This document shows positions 8,387-15,802 of a DNA stretch of 64,000 bases, one piece after another (the first letter of the stretch is position 1; each line of letters starts with the position of its first letter). A program made the translations under genes and the position numbers. Origin of the DNA: Paenibacillus sp. FSL H3-0469 (GTDB lineage Bacteria > Bacillota > Bacilli > Paenibacillales > Paenibacillaceae); NCBI RefSeq assembly GCF_038051945.1, contig NZ_CP150302.1, positions 6,634,001 through 6,698,000 on the forward strand, in the 5' to 3' direction. Under the pieces are notes generated by a model. The model saw only the letters and a list, made by a program, of their open reading frames with translations, was not told the DNA's origin and did no database searches.

Positions 8387-9409
8387 ATGCAGATCGTATT
8401 TATGAACCGTTTGTGCAGAAGATCAGGAGTGGACGGGGAGGTTTTTGCCCAGCTGTGGATTGGAGAGGAAGAGGGGCAGTGGCGTCTGGGCTGGCGTGAC
8501 TTCTCCGGCGAGCAGGAGACGGGCGATAGCCTGTGGTATGAAGGCGGATCATGGAATGAGATGCTGTGCGTATACCGGCACGAGCTTGCCGTGAAGATGG
8601 GGGAGGGCTACCGCCCGCTGATTGACGGGGTATTCCATGAGGAGGATAATCTCAGCAGCCGCAGCCAGGAGCAGCTTAGGCTACAGTATTACAGTGAGCA
8701 GTACGGGAATGAAGACATCTTCGAGGAGCTCTGCACCTGGCGTAGGGGCAAGGCCTCCAGCGAACGGAAGGCGCCTTATATCCTGGCCAGCAACCGTCTG
8801 CTGCGCATGATCAGCGCATTTCTTCCCCACACGGAGGAAGAGCTGCGGCAGCTTCCAGGTGTAGGTGAAGGCAAAGCCTCACAGCATGGCGCAGACTGGC
8901 TCAGTATCACTGCGGCGGCCGAGCGTGAGCATGATTTTCCGCTAAGCTGGGTGAATCATGCCATAGACGAAGAGAGCTTCGTATCCTGGCATTATAAGCA
9001 GAAGGAGCTTAAGTACAAGAAGGAGCTGGAGCGGCTGAGATTGCGGCGTGTTCTGTTGCAGGGGATCGAAGAGGGGCAAGGGATGGAGCAGCTCAGAGTG
9101 CTTAGCGGAGTGTCCCGCCGTGAAGTGCTTGAAGTGGTAGAGGAACTGGAGAAGGACGGATACTCGGCCGAGAAGCTTATTGCCCTGGAGCTGAGCGGAG
9201 TGAGCCCCGAAGAACAGAACAATATTTGGACAGCCTATGAACTGATCGGCGACAACTTCCTGAAGCCTGTCCTTTACAAAGCTTACGGCGAACCTTTCGT
9301 TCCTGCCGACGGACTCGATCTGTATTACGAACGCCTGCGGCTGATCCGCATCCGTTTCCGGCGGGAGCATCCGGCCGCGTTAGGGGTATCACTCCTCAAT
9401 AATGATTGA
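8387..9409 (+). CDS. HRDC-domain protein of unknown role
   Basis: The only recognisable module is an HRDC domain (nucleic-acid-binding, as in RecQ and RNase D) at about residues 120-170, with YILASNRLLRMISAFLPHTE followed by LRQLPGVGEGKASQHG. The N-terminal ~110 residues and the charged, helical C-terminal half match no family I know; a KELKYKKELERLRLRRVLL stretch may be coiled. Helicase and nuclease motifs are absent, so this is not RecQ or RNase D. I chose ATG 8387 (MQIVFMNRLC), preceded by GTAGGG, because upstream in-frame starts lie inside the preceding terminator. A nucleic-acid-binding function is inference. Confidence 0.7.
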   Translation: MQIVFMNRLCRRSGVDGEVFAQLWIGEEEGQWRLGWRDFSGEQETGDSLWYEGGSWNEMLCVYRHELAVKMGEGYRPLIDGVFHEEDNLSSRSQEQLRLQYYSEQYGNEDIFEELCTWRRGKASSERKAPYILASNRLLRMISAFLPHTEEELRQLPGVGEGKASQHGADWLSITAAAEREHDFPLSWVNHAIDEESFVSWHYKQKELKYKKELERLRLRRVLLQGIEEGQGMEQLRVLSGVSRREVLEVVEELEKDGYSAEKLIALELSGVSPEEQNNIWTAYELIGDNFLKPVLYKAYGEPFVPADGLDLYYERLRLIRIRFRREHPAALGVSLLNND

Positions 9410-9496
9410 GACTGACGGCCTGCATCGGCCCCAATCTGCAGTCCTGATGACCCGCATTCCTGGGCAGCGCAGACGCATTACATACGGGGGACATAC

Positions 9497-9553
9497 CAAA
9501 AAGACGAAGGCTCGCCGGGTCCCGGAATAACCGGGTATACGGTGCCTTCGTCC
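9497..9553 (-). terminator. Rho-independent terminator of corA
   Basis: On the minus strand GACGAAGGC and GCCTTCGTC form the stem with an inner GC-rich hairpin, followed by TTTTTGG. It may also stop transcripts of the convergent HRDC gene. Confidence 0.75.
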
Positions 9554-9574
9554 TTCGTATTCGTCCGCTCTGCT

Positions 9575-10510
9575 TCATAGCCACTCCTTCTTACGGAAGA
9601 TAATGAGCATTCCGCAGCCTAGCGTCACCATGACGGCAATAACGCCATAGTAGCCGTACTCGGTGTGGATCTCCGGGATATTGTCAAAGTTCATGCCGTA
9701 GATCCCGGTAATCACGGTCAGCGGCATGAATATGGTGGTAATTGCCGTAAACACACGCATGATTTCATTGGCGCGGTTCGCAATACTGGACTGATAAGCT
9801 TCGCGTAAGTTGCCCATGAGATCGCGGTACGTTTCGAAGGTTTCAGAGATCTTGACTGCATTCTCATAGATATCACTGAAATACTTCTGCAGCTGATCGT
9901 CGATCAGGCGAAGATCCTTTTTGTTGAGCGTGTTGATAACTTCCTTCTGCGGGCCGAGCATCTTCTTCAGCCAGAGAATCTCACTGCGCAGACCAATGAT
10001 TTCGCTCAGATGCGATTTCTTGGTATGCATGAGGATGTCTTCCTCCAGCTTCTCGATCCGCGCTTCAATCCGGTCACCGACCGAGAAGAAGTTGTCGACA
10101 ACGAGGTCGATCAGCAGATACAGGAAGCGGTCAGGCGTACTGACCTCCTGCTCCCACAGTACGGGCTTCAGGACACGCAGCTCATGGATCTTCTGCTTCG
10201 TAACGGTAATAATATAATGTCTGCCAAGGAATACGTTGAGCGCACGGAGGAAAATTTCCTCATCATCGAACCGGATGCTGTTCACCACGATGAAATAATG
10301 ACTCTCATAAATCTCCAGCTTCGGACGCTGATCCTCTTCGCTTAGACAGTCTTCCACAGCCAGATCATGCAGGCCGTATATAGGCTGAAGCTCTACAAGG
10401 TCCTCCACATCGGCATCAATCCAGTAGAACCCCTCAGCAGGGGCGGTTAAAGTTTCTTCAATGTTGTCAACAGGCGTAAAAACCCCTGCATTTACCAGCC
10501 GGATTTTCAT
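9575..10510 (-). CDS. corA: CorA-type magnesium/cobalt transporter
   Basis: A pentameric inner-membrane Mg2+ (Co2+/Ni2+) channel. The C-terminus carries two membrane segments separated by the invariant GMN selectivity motif (GIYGMNF), with a basic tail (FRKKEWL). The long N-terminal cytosolic domain and coiled stalk helix are present (LRSEILWLKKMLGPQKEVIN). The start is ATG 10510 (MKIRLVNAGV): AAGGAG lies 8 nt upstream, whereas the upstream GTG at 10519 overlaps that site. At 311 aa the length is usual. The gene has its own promoter ~260 nt upstream and a structured leader (separate entries), suggesting transcription attenuation, perhaps by Mg2+. Convergent to the HRDC gene. Confidence 0.93.
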   Translation of the reverse strand: MKIRLVNAGVFTPVDNIEETLTAPAEGFYWIDADVEDLVELQPIYGLHDLAVEDCLSEEDQRPKLEIYESHYFIVVNSIRFDDEEIFLRALNVFLGRHYIITVTKQKIHELRVLKPVLWEQEVSTPDRFLYLLIDLVVDNFFSVGDRIEARIEKLEEDILMHTKKSHLSEIIGLRSEILWLKKMLGPQKEVINTLNKKDLRLIDDQLQKYFSDIYENAVKISETFETYRDLMGNLREAYQSSIANRANEIMRVFTAITTIFMPLTVITGIYGMNFDNIPEIHTEYGYYGVIAVMVTLGCGMLIIFRKKEWL

Positions 10511-10769
10511 CTGATTCACTCCTTATGTCCCTGGTCTTCTCCAGGGGTATGCTAATTTCAGCACACGGAAAAAATCAGCTTGGCCGGTGGTACAATCATG
10601 GATGAAGGCCAAAAGACGGTCCGAGAGCATGAAGAAAAAGGGCTCCCGCCGCCGGCAAGCTGATGTTAATCCTGTGTGGTTGTTCATTCTGCACGCATAT
10701 TCGCGAGCCCGGGTCGCCTTCCATTGTTCTCTCACCTCTTCTTTTCGCCGTTTATTTTGGTTGAAACAC
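10511..10769 (-). promoter_or_regulatory. Long structured 5' leader of corA with two terminator-like stems
   Basis: Read on the minus strand from the predicted start site near 10769. Stem A pairs GGGCTC (+ coordinates 10705-10710) with GAGCCC (10640-10645) and is followed by TTTTTC. Stem B pairs ATCAGCTTGCCGG (10652-10664) with CCGGCCAAGCTGAT (10574-10587) and is followed by TTTTTTCC. The 5' arm of B lies in the loop of A, so the two are largely exclusive. This is the layout of an attenuator or riboswitch. I could not match it to the M-box consensus. A 70-codon GTG ORF also spans the region but has no clear support. Confidence 0.55.
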
Positions 10770-10775
10770 TTGTCT

Positions 10776-10804
10776 AGTATAACGCCGGGATATGGGTCTT
10801 ACAA
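10776..10804 (-). promoter_or_regulatory. SigA-type promoter of corA
   Basis: On the minus strand TTGTAA (10804-10799), a 17-bp spacer and TATACT (10781-10776). The distance to the corA start leaves a leader of ~260 nt. Confidence 0.7.
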
Positions 10805-10937
10805 GAGAAATTGTTTTCTGTCATAAGGCCCCTTCAGCATTGTATGGACTTGACGAAAAGGAGGTTCATGATTTAAAGTGAAATTTAAGAAAAAGCATCT
10901 TTCGGATGCTTAAGGTTATTCAACTGAATACAGCTAA

Positions 10938-11072
10938 ATCTTATCAAGAGCAGGTGGAGGGACTAGCCCGATGAAACCCGGCAACCGGCGTGTGAGCGCA
11001 CGGTGCTAATTCTTGCGGAAGCTTTGCAGGGCGTTATTCGTCCGGCGGAAGTTCTCTGGCAGATGAGAGGGG
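10938..11072 (+). ncRNA. SAM-I (S-box) riboswitch
   Basis: Classic S-box elements in order: CTTATCAAGAGCAGGTGGAG at its 5' side, then GGGACTAGCCCGATGAAACC, CCGGCAACC, GGTGCTAATTCTTGC, and a closing GCAGATGAGAG that pairs with the 5' CTTATC to form P1. It senses S-adenosylmethionine and, with the terminator just downstream, shuts off metA and the following PLP-enzyme gene when SAM is plentiful. Confidence 0.97.
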
Positions 11073-11092
11073 CGCATATGACTGCATGATAT

Positions 11093-11122
11093 GACCTTTC
11101 TCGCCCGGGAAAGGTCTTTTTT
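11093..11122 (+). terminator. S-box expression-platform terminator
   Basis: GACCTTTC and GAAAGGTC form a stem followed by TTTTTT, about 20 nt after the SAM aptamer and 60 nt before metA. Formed in the SAM-bound state. Confidence 0.9.
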
Positions 11123-11185
11123 CGCTACCCTGCCTCAGGTTGAACCACCAAGTGGAACCCCATTTCAGTTAAGGAGTGAACAGCA

Positions 11186-12103
11186 ATGCCTATCAAAATT
11201 CCCGACAGCCTGCCGGCCAAAGAAGTGTTATCCGGTGAGAATATTTTTGTAATGGATGAAAGCCAGGCCTTCCATCAGGATATCCGTCCCCTGCGGATCG
11301 CCATCCTGAATCTGATGCCTACCAAAGAAACTACTGAGACCCAGCTGCTGCGCCTTATCGGGAATTCCCCGCTTCAGGTGGATGTTGTTCTGCTGCATCC
11401 CAGCTCCCATACATCGAAGAATACTTCGGCTGAGCATTTGAAGAGCTTTTACGTAACCTTTGATGAGATCAGTCACCGCCGGTTCGACGGCTTGATCGTA
11501 ACGGGCGCTCCCGTAGAACAACTGGAATTCGAGGATGTCAACTACTGGGAAGAGCTGAAAGTGATTTTTGAGTGGAGCAAGCAAAATGTTACCTCGACCA
11601 TGCACATCTGTTGGGCGGCGCAGGCAGGGCTGTATCATCACTTCGGCGTGCGCAAGGTGAGTCTGCCGGACAAATGCTTCGGAGTGTTTCCGCATACGAT
11701 GAGCCATAATAATGTCAAGCTGCTGCGCGGCTTCGATGAAGTGTTCCATGTTCCGCATTCCCGCCATACCGATGTCTCCCGTGAAGATATTGAGCGGAAC
11801 CCGGAGCTGCAGATTCTGGCAGAATCCGAGGAAGCCGGGGTGTACCTGGTGGCTACGCATGACGGGAAGCAGATTTTTGTTACCGGACATTCGGAGTACG
11901 ATCCCTTCTCGCTGAAATGGGAGTATGACCGGGATATCGCAAAAGGGCTGGAGGTTGCCTTGCCGAAGCACTATTATCCCAAGGATGATCCGACGCGTAC
12001 TCCGCCGGCAGTCTGGCGCGCCCATGCGAACTTATTATTCGCTAATTGGCTCAATTACTATGTATACCAGGAGACTCCTTACGATATCGGGGCATTTATC
12101 TAA
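11186..12103 (+). CDS. metA: Homoserine O-acetyltransferase, MetA type
   Basis: First committed step of methionine synthesis: acylation of homoserine. It is a MetA-fold enzyme (glutamine-amidotransferase-like), 305 aa. The catalytic Cys142 sits in MHICWAAQAG, with downstream His in VTGHSEYD. Residue 111 is Glu (TGAPVE). In studied MetA enzymes Glu at this position goes with acetyl-CoA, Gly with succinyl-CoA, so acetyl transfer is the better call despite the common name homoserine O-succinyltransferase. It lies directly under the S-box and forms a unit with the PLP enzyme that would use O-acetylhomoserine. Confidence 0.93.
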   Translation: MPIKIPDSLPAKEVLSGENIFVMDESQAFHQDIRPLRIAILNLMPTKETTETQLLRLIGNSPLQVDVVLLHPSSHTSKNTSAEHLKSFYVTFDEISHRRFDGLIVTGAPVEQLEFEDVNYWEELKVIFEWSKQNVTSTMHICWAAQAGLYHHFGVRKVSLPDKCFGVFPHTMSHNNVKLLRGFDEVFHVPHSRHTDVSREDIERNPELQILAESEEAGVYLVATHDGKQIFVTGHSEYDPFSLKWEYDRDIAKGLEVALPKHYYPKDDPTRTPPAVWRAHANLLFANWLNYYVYQETPYDIGAFI

Positions 12104-12151
12104 GAGGTTAACTTATTCTTAATAGAAGTAATTAATCAGGAGGCAATGGAG

Positions 12152-13318
12152 ATGGATGAGAAACTGAGAATTGAGAGCAGACTGGCACAGATTGGTTCGA
12201 TGGAGGACCCCGCCACCGGGGCCATTAATTACCCGATTTATCATGCGACGGCTTTCCGTCACCCTAGACTTGGGCAGAGCACAGGCTTTGACTACATCCG
12301 CACCAAAAATCCTACCCGCTCTGTACTCGAAGAAGCGGCAGCAGCCCTGGAATCCGGGGATGCCGGCTTCGCCTGCGCTTCCGGTATGGCTGCACTGACT
12401 ACGGTGTTCACCTTGTTTGGACAAGGGGACCATCTCATCGTGTCGCTCGACCTGTACGGCGGAACCTATCGGCTGCTGGAACGGATTCTCTCCAAATACG
12501 GCATCAGTGCCTCCTATGTAGATACGAACGATCTGGATGGACTGGAAGCGGCCCGCCAGCCGGGGACAAAAGCCGTATTCATTGAGACGCCGACCAATCC
12601 GCTGATGATGATTACGGATGTCGAAGCCGTATGTACCTGGGCCCGCCGTCACGGGCTGCTCACGATTGTAGATAATACGCTGCTGACTCCGTTCTTCCAG
12701 CGCCCGCTGGAGCTTGGAGCAGATATCGTGGTTCACAGTGCGACTAAGTATCTGGGCGGGCATAACGATGTGCTGGCTGGGCTGATTGTGACCAAGGGCG
12801 CAGAATTGTCGGCTGAAATGGCCGTCCTGCATAACTCGCTGGGAGCGGTTCTGGCACCGAATGACAGCTACCAGCTGATGAAGGGCATGAAGACCCTCGC
12901 CCTGCGCATGGAGCGGCATGAGAGCAACGCATTGTCCATCGCCCGTTATCTGCAGGAGCATCCGGCGATTGCCGAGGTCTTCCACCCGGGCCTGCCGGAC
13001 CATCCGGGCTATGCTATTCAGAACCGCCAGTCCTCCGGCAACACCGGGATCTTCTCCTTCAAGGTAAAAGAGGCCGGCTATGTGGAGCCGCTGCTCCGCC
13101 ATATCAAGCTAATCGCCTTCGCCGAGAGTCTGGGCGGCGTTGAATCGCTGATGACCTATCCGGCGATACAGACTCATGCCGATATTCCGGCTGAAATCCG
13201 CGATGCTGTAGGCGTGGATGACCGGCTGCTGCGCTTCTCAGTCGGCATAGAGCATGTAGATGATCTGATTGCTGATCTGGGGCAGGCTCTGGAGGCTGCC
13301 CGGAGCGAGCTGGAATAA
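12152..13318 (+). CDS. metI: Cys/Met-metabolism PLP enzyme (cystathionine gamma-synthase/O-acetylhomoserine thiolyase, MetI type)
   Basis: Fold-type I PLP enzyme of 388 aa that replaces the acyl group of O-acetylhomoserine with cysteine (or sulfide). The family landmarks are NYPIYHATAFRHP, TRNPT-like TKNPTRSVLEEA, ASGMAA, the PLP-lysine in HSATKYLGGHNDVLAG, and SLGGVESLMTYPAIQTHADIP near the end. ATG 12152 (MDEKLR) is preferred because AGGAGG at 12138-12143 is 8 nt away; ATG 12146 is only 2 nt from it. It sits 48 bp after metA without a terminator, so it shares the S-box control. Cystathionine gamma-synthase versus direct thiolyase cannot be decided from sequence reading. Confidence 0.85.
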   Translation: MDEKLRIESRLAQIGSMEDPATGAINYPIYHATAFRHPRLGQSTGFDYIRTKNPTRSVLEEAAAALESGDAGFACASGMAALTTVFTLFGQGDHLIVSLDLYGGTYRLLERILSKYGISASYVDTNDLDGLEAARQPGTKAVFIETPTNPLMMITDVEAVCTWARRHGLLTIVDNTLLTPFFQRPLELGADIVVHSATKYLGGHNDVLAGLIVTKGAELSAEMAVLHNSLGAVLAPNDSYQLMKGMKTLALRMERHESNALSIARYLQEHPAIAEVFHPGLPDHPGYAIQNRQSSGNTGIFSFKVKEAGYVEPLLRHIKLIAFAESLGGVESLMTYPAIQTHADIPAEIRDAVGVDDRLLRFSVGIEHVDDLIADLGQALEAARSELE

Positions 13319-13368
13319 GACGATGCGCCCCGGACCTGGCCCGGCCTGCGGGATTCGCAGAACGTACA

Positions 13369-13403
13369 AGCAGCAGTGCCTTCGGGTGCTGCTGTTTAAT
13401 TTT
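13369..13403 (+). terminator. Rho-independent terminator of the metA-metI unit
   Basis: CAGCAGTGCC, loop TTCG, GGTGCTGCTG, followed by TTTAATTTT. Confidence 0.85.
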
Positions 13404-13548
13404 GCCTGGGACAAGGTCAATTACCGGTCCTGCGCAGCGAAACATTTTTCAAGAACAGCCGATTGTGATACGATGGGAGAACGGACTATTTTTATTTCAA
13501 ATTGTATTTATCTCATAGACTTCATAGATGAAGAGGAGGCCGTCAACA

Positions 13549-14685
13549 GTGAGTGCAGTCGATCTTATACTGGATAAGGCACTGAAGGGTGAACGTCTTC
13601 AGTTGGAAGATACGGTCACATTGTTCGAGAGCAATGAAATTGAGAAAATGGGTGCTGCCGCAGATGTTATTATGAAGCGCTGGCACCCGGAGCCAGTGAC
13701 AACATTTGTCATCGGCCGCAACATTAACTACACCAATGTATGTGATGTATACTGCCGCTTCTGCGCCTTTTACCGCAGACCCGGTTCGGAGGAAGGCTAT
13801 GTGCTTCCTGATGAGACAATCTATCAGAAGATTGCGGAGACCATGAGCGTCAACGGAACCGAAATTCTGATGCAGGGCGGCACGAATCCGAATCTGCCGT
13901 TCAGCTACTATACGGATATTCTGCGCGGCATCAAGCAGCGCTTCCCGGAGATTACAATGCATTCCTTCTCACCTGCGGAAATTATGAAAATGGTTGAGGT
14001 CTCTGGCCTGCCGCTGGAACAGGTCATGCGTGAGATTCATGCCGCAGGCCTTGATTCCCTGCCCGGCGGCGGTGCTGAGATTCTCGATGACCGTACCCGC
14101 CGCAAGATCAGCCGCCTCAAGGGCTCCTGGCGCGAGTGGATGGACGTCATGCAGACCGCACACCGGATCGGCATGAATACAACAGCCACGATGGTGATCG
14201 GTCTGGGCGAGAGTATGGAAGAACGGGCGCTGCATCTGCTGCGTGTCCGTGAAGCCCAGGACGAATGCATTGCGAACAAATATGATTCCGAAGGCTTCCT
14301 GGCGTTCATCTCCTGGACCTTCCAGCCGGATAATACGAATCTGAAGCTGGACCGCCAGACCCCGGAGGAGTACCTCAAGACCGTAGCCATCAGCCGCCTG
14401 GTACTGGACAATATCAAGAACTTCCAGTCCTCCTGGGTTACGATGGGTCCTGAAGTAGGCAAGCTCTCCCTGCAATACGGCTGCAATGACTTTGGCAGCA
14501 CGATGATCGAGGAGAACGTAGTCTCCTCGGCAGGCGCGACCTACAAGGTCAACATCGAATCGATCACGCAGCTCATCCGCGAAGCTGGCAAGATCCCAGC
14601 GCAGCGCAACACGCGTTATGATATTCTGCGCACGTTCGAGGATGCGAATGCGAAGATTGACAATGATTTTATAATGCAGAATTAG
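13549..14685 (+). CDS. mqnC: Cyclic dehypoxanthinyl futalosine synthase
   Basis: Radical SAM enzyme of the futalosine route to menaquinone; it cyclises dehypoxanthine futalosine. The 4Fe-4S cluster motif CDVYCRFC (CxxxCxxC) follows NYTNV near residue 63. Also visible are GGTNPNLPFSYYTDILRGIK and SLPGGGAEIL, both typical of MqnC rather than MqnE. GTG 13549 (MSAVDLILDKAL) is preceded by AGAGGAGG at about 10 nt; the ATG at 13528 would put the ribosome site inside the gene. 378 aa, full length. It stands alone between two terminators; other mqn genes are not in the window. Confidence 0.93.
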   Translation: MSAVDLILDKALKGERLQLEDTVTLFESNEIEKMGAAADVIMKRWHPEPVTTFVIGRNINYTNVCDVYCRFCAFYRRPGSEEGYVLPDETIYQKIAETMSVNGTEILMQGGTNPNLPFSYYTDILRGIKQRFPEITMHSFSPAEIMKMVEVSGLPLEQVMREIHAAGLDSLPGGGAEILDDRTRRKISRLKGSWREWMDVMQTAHRIGMNTTATMVIGLGESMEERALHLLRVREAQDECIANKYDSEGFLAFISWTFQPDNTNLKLDRQTPEEYLKTVAISRLVLDNIKNFQSSWVTMGPEVGKLSLQYGCNDFGSTMIEENVVSSAGATYKVNIESITQLIREAGKIPAQRNTRYDILRTFEDANAKIDNDFIMQN

Positions 14686-14702
14686 AATGAAATAAAGAAA
14701 AC

Positions 14703-14753
14703 AAAAATAACGGAGTTAAACTACAAATTGTAGTTTTTACTCCGTTATTTTTG
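14703..14753. terminator. Bidirectional terminator between mqnC and the HAD gene
   Basis: AAAAATAACGGAGT pairs with ACTCCGTTATTTTT around an inner ACTACAAATTGTAGT hairpin. A-run and T-run flank both sides, so it can serve both converging genes. Confidence 0.9.
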
Positions 14754-14781
14754 TTGCTCAACTGCAATGCTTGTTCCATTT

Positions 14782-15483
14782 TTATAAATAGGATAATAAA
14801 TCGGCTAGCTTTTTGATGTTTAGATATTTTGTGCTTGCTTGAGAATTCGGTCTTGATAGGACTAATACTGCTTGGATACCCAGTGCTGCTGCACCCTCTA
14901 AGTTCTGTTCATAATCATCGATAAATACTGTTTCAGTTGCCGGCAAATGCATCGCATCAAGTGCATGGCTGAACATGCCGGGATTAGGTTTGCTTTCTCC
15001 AAGTTCAAAACTAAGTGTCATATTATCAAAATAATTATACATACCGGCATTTTTAAGAACTCTTTTGACCGACGGGTCGGTATCTGAAATAACTCCAATC
15101 CTATACTTTGCGCTCAGGACTTCAATGGTTTGATTTGTATGATCTAAAAAAACATAATTAGCATCATTGTACACTCTATCATATGCAATGATTTCAGCGT
15201 GTTCGTTAGTAAGGTGAATTTCAGGTAACCATTCAGCCAGTGTTTTATAATAATTTGTATACCTTTCAAGCTCCTCATCTTCAGTTTTGTAAACTTCATT
15301 TTTGAGGTGCTCATTTGCTTTTGAAATTGCCGTATTCAATTGTTCTTGTGGTATTGACCCTAGAATTTGTGGATTTATGTATTCCAACGCTTTTAATGTT
15401 ATCCTCCAATCACCTGATGCAGGGCGGAAAATCGTCCAGCCAAGGTCGAGAAATATACCACGTACAGGTTTTTGTATAGTCAT
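14782..15483 (-). CDS. HAD-superfamily hydrolase (subfamily IA)
   Basis: A small-molecule phosphatase candidate of 233 aa. Motif I is FLDLGWT with nucleophile Asp13; the second Asp of the usual DxD is Gly here, as in DLGxx-type HAD proteins. Motif II is GVISDTD; motif III is the Lys in ESKPNPGMF; motif IV is VFIDDYEQNLEGAAALG. An all-helical cap lies between motifs I and II. The start ATG 15483 has GGGGGAG upstream. The gene and both flanks are clearly more AT-rich than the rest of the window, which hints at later acquisition. Substrate unknown. Confidence 0.8.
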   Translation of the reverse strand: MTIQKPVRGIFLDLGWTIFRPASGDWRITLKALEYINPQILGSIPQEQLNTAISKANEHLKNEVYKTEDEELERYTNYYKTLAEWLPEIHLTNEHAEIIAYDRVYNDANYVFLDHTNQTIEVLSAKYRIGVISDTDPSVKRVLKNAGMYNYFDNMTLSFELGESKPNPGMFSHALDAMHLPATETVFIDDYEQNLEGAAALGIQAVLVLSRPNSQASTKYLNIKKLADLLSYL

Positions 15484-15802
15484 TTCAACTCCCCCTATAA
15501 ATCCTATGATATTGTAAAAATCTATTTATAAAAGAGTAAGTAATCTGTTTTTATTTCCTATTTAACTTGTTCAACAGGCGGAGACCAATTGAATAGGCTT
15601 TTTTACGCTTTGTTCACTTAATTCTTCACTTAATTGTAAAATGATATCGTTATTTTTTACAAAAAACGATGAATTAATGTGAGATTTTACACAACAATTT
15701 ATAAGAGTTAATGCATTTTGATAGATTCATAGGTAGGGCTATGATACAATTTTTCGGACAGTGGTAGAATAATATAGCAATCACAGGGAGGAAATTAGAT
15801 TT
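15484..15802. other. AT-rich intergenic region upstream of the nucleotidase gene
   Basis: Holds TTCACTTAATT twice (15613-15623 and 15625-15635), a direct repeat that could be a response-regulator (PhoP-like) site, and an ATCGTT…AACGAT inverted repeat near 15647-15671. A promoter-like TTGATA (15718-15723), 16-bp spacer and TATGAT (15740-15745) follows. No gene seen. Confidence 0.5.

Noticed and set aside
10523..10735. 70-aa minus-strand ORF in the corA leader
   Set aside because: It covers both terminator-like stems; poor start context. Kept only as a remark in the leader entry.
10511..10769. M-box (Mg2+) riboswitch call for the corA leader
   Set aside because: Only AGGTGAG resembles the consensus; the conserved core strings of the M-box are not visible, so the name was not applied.
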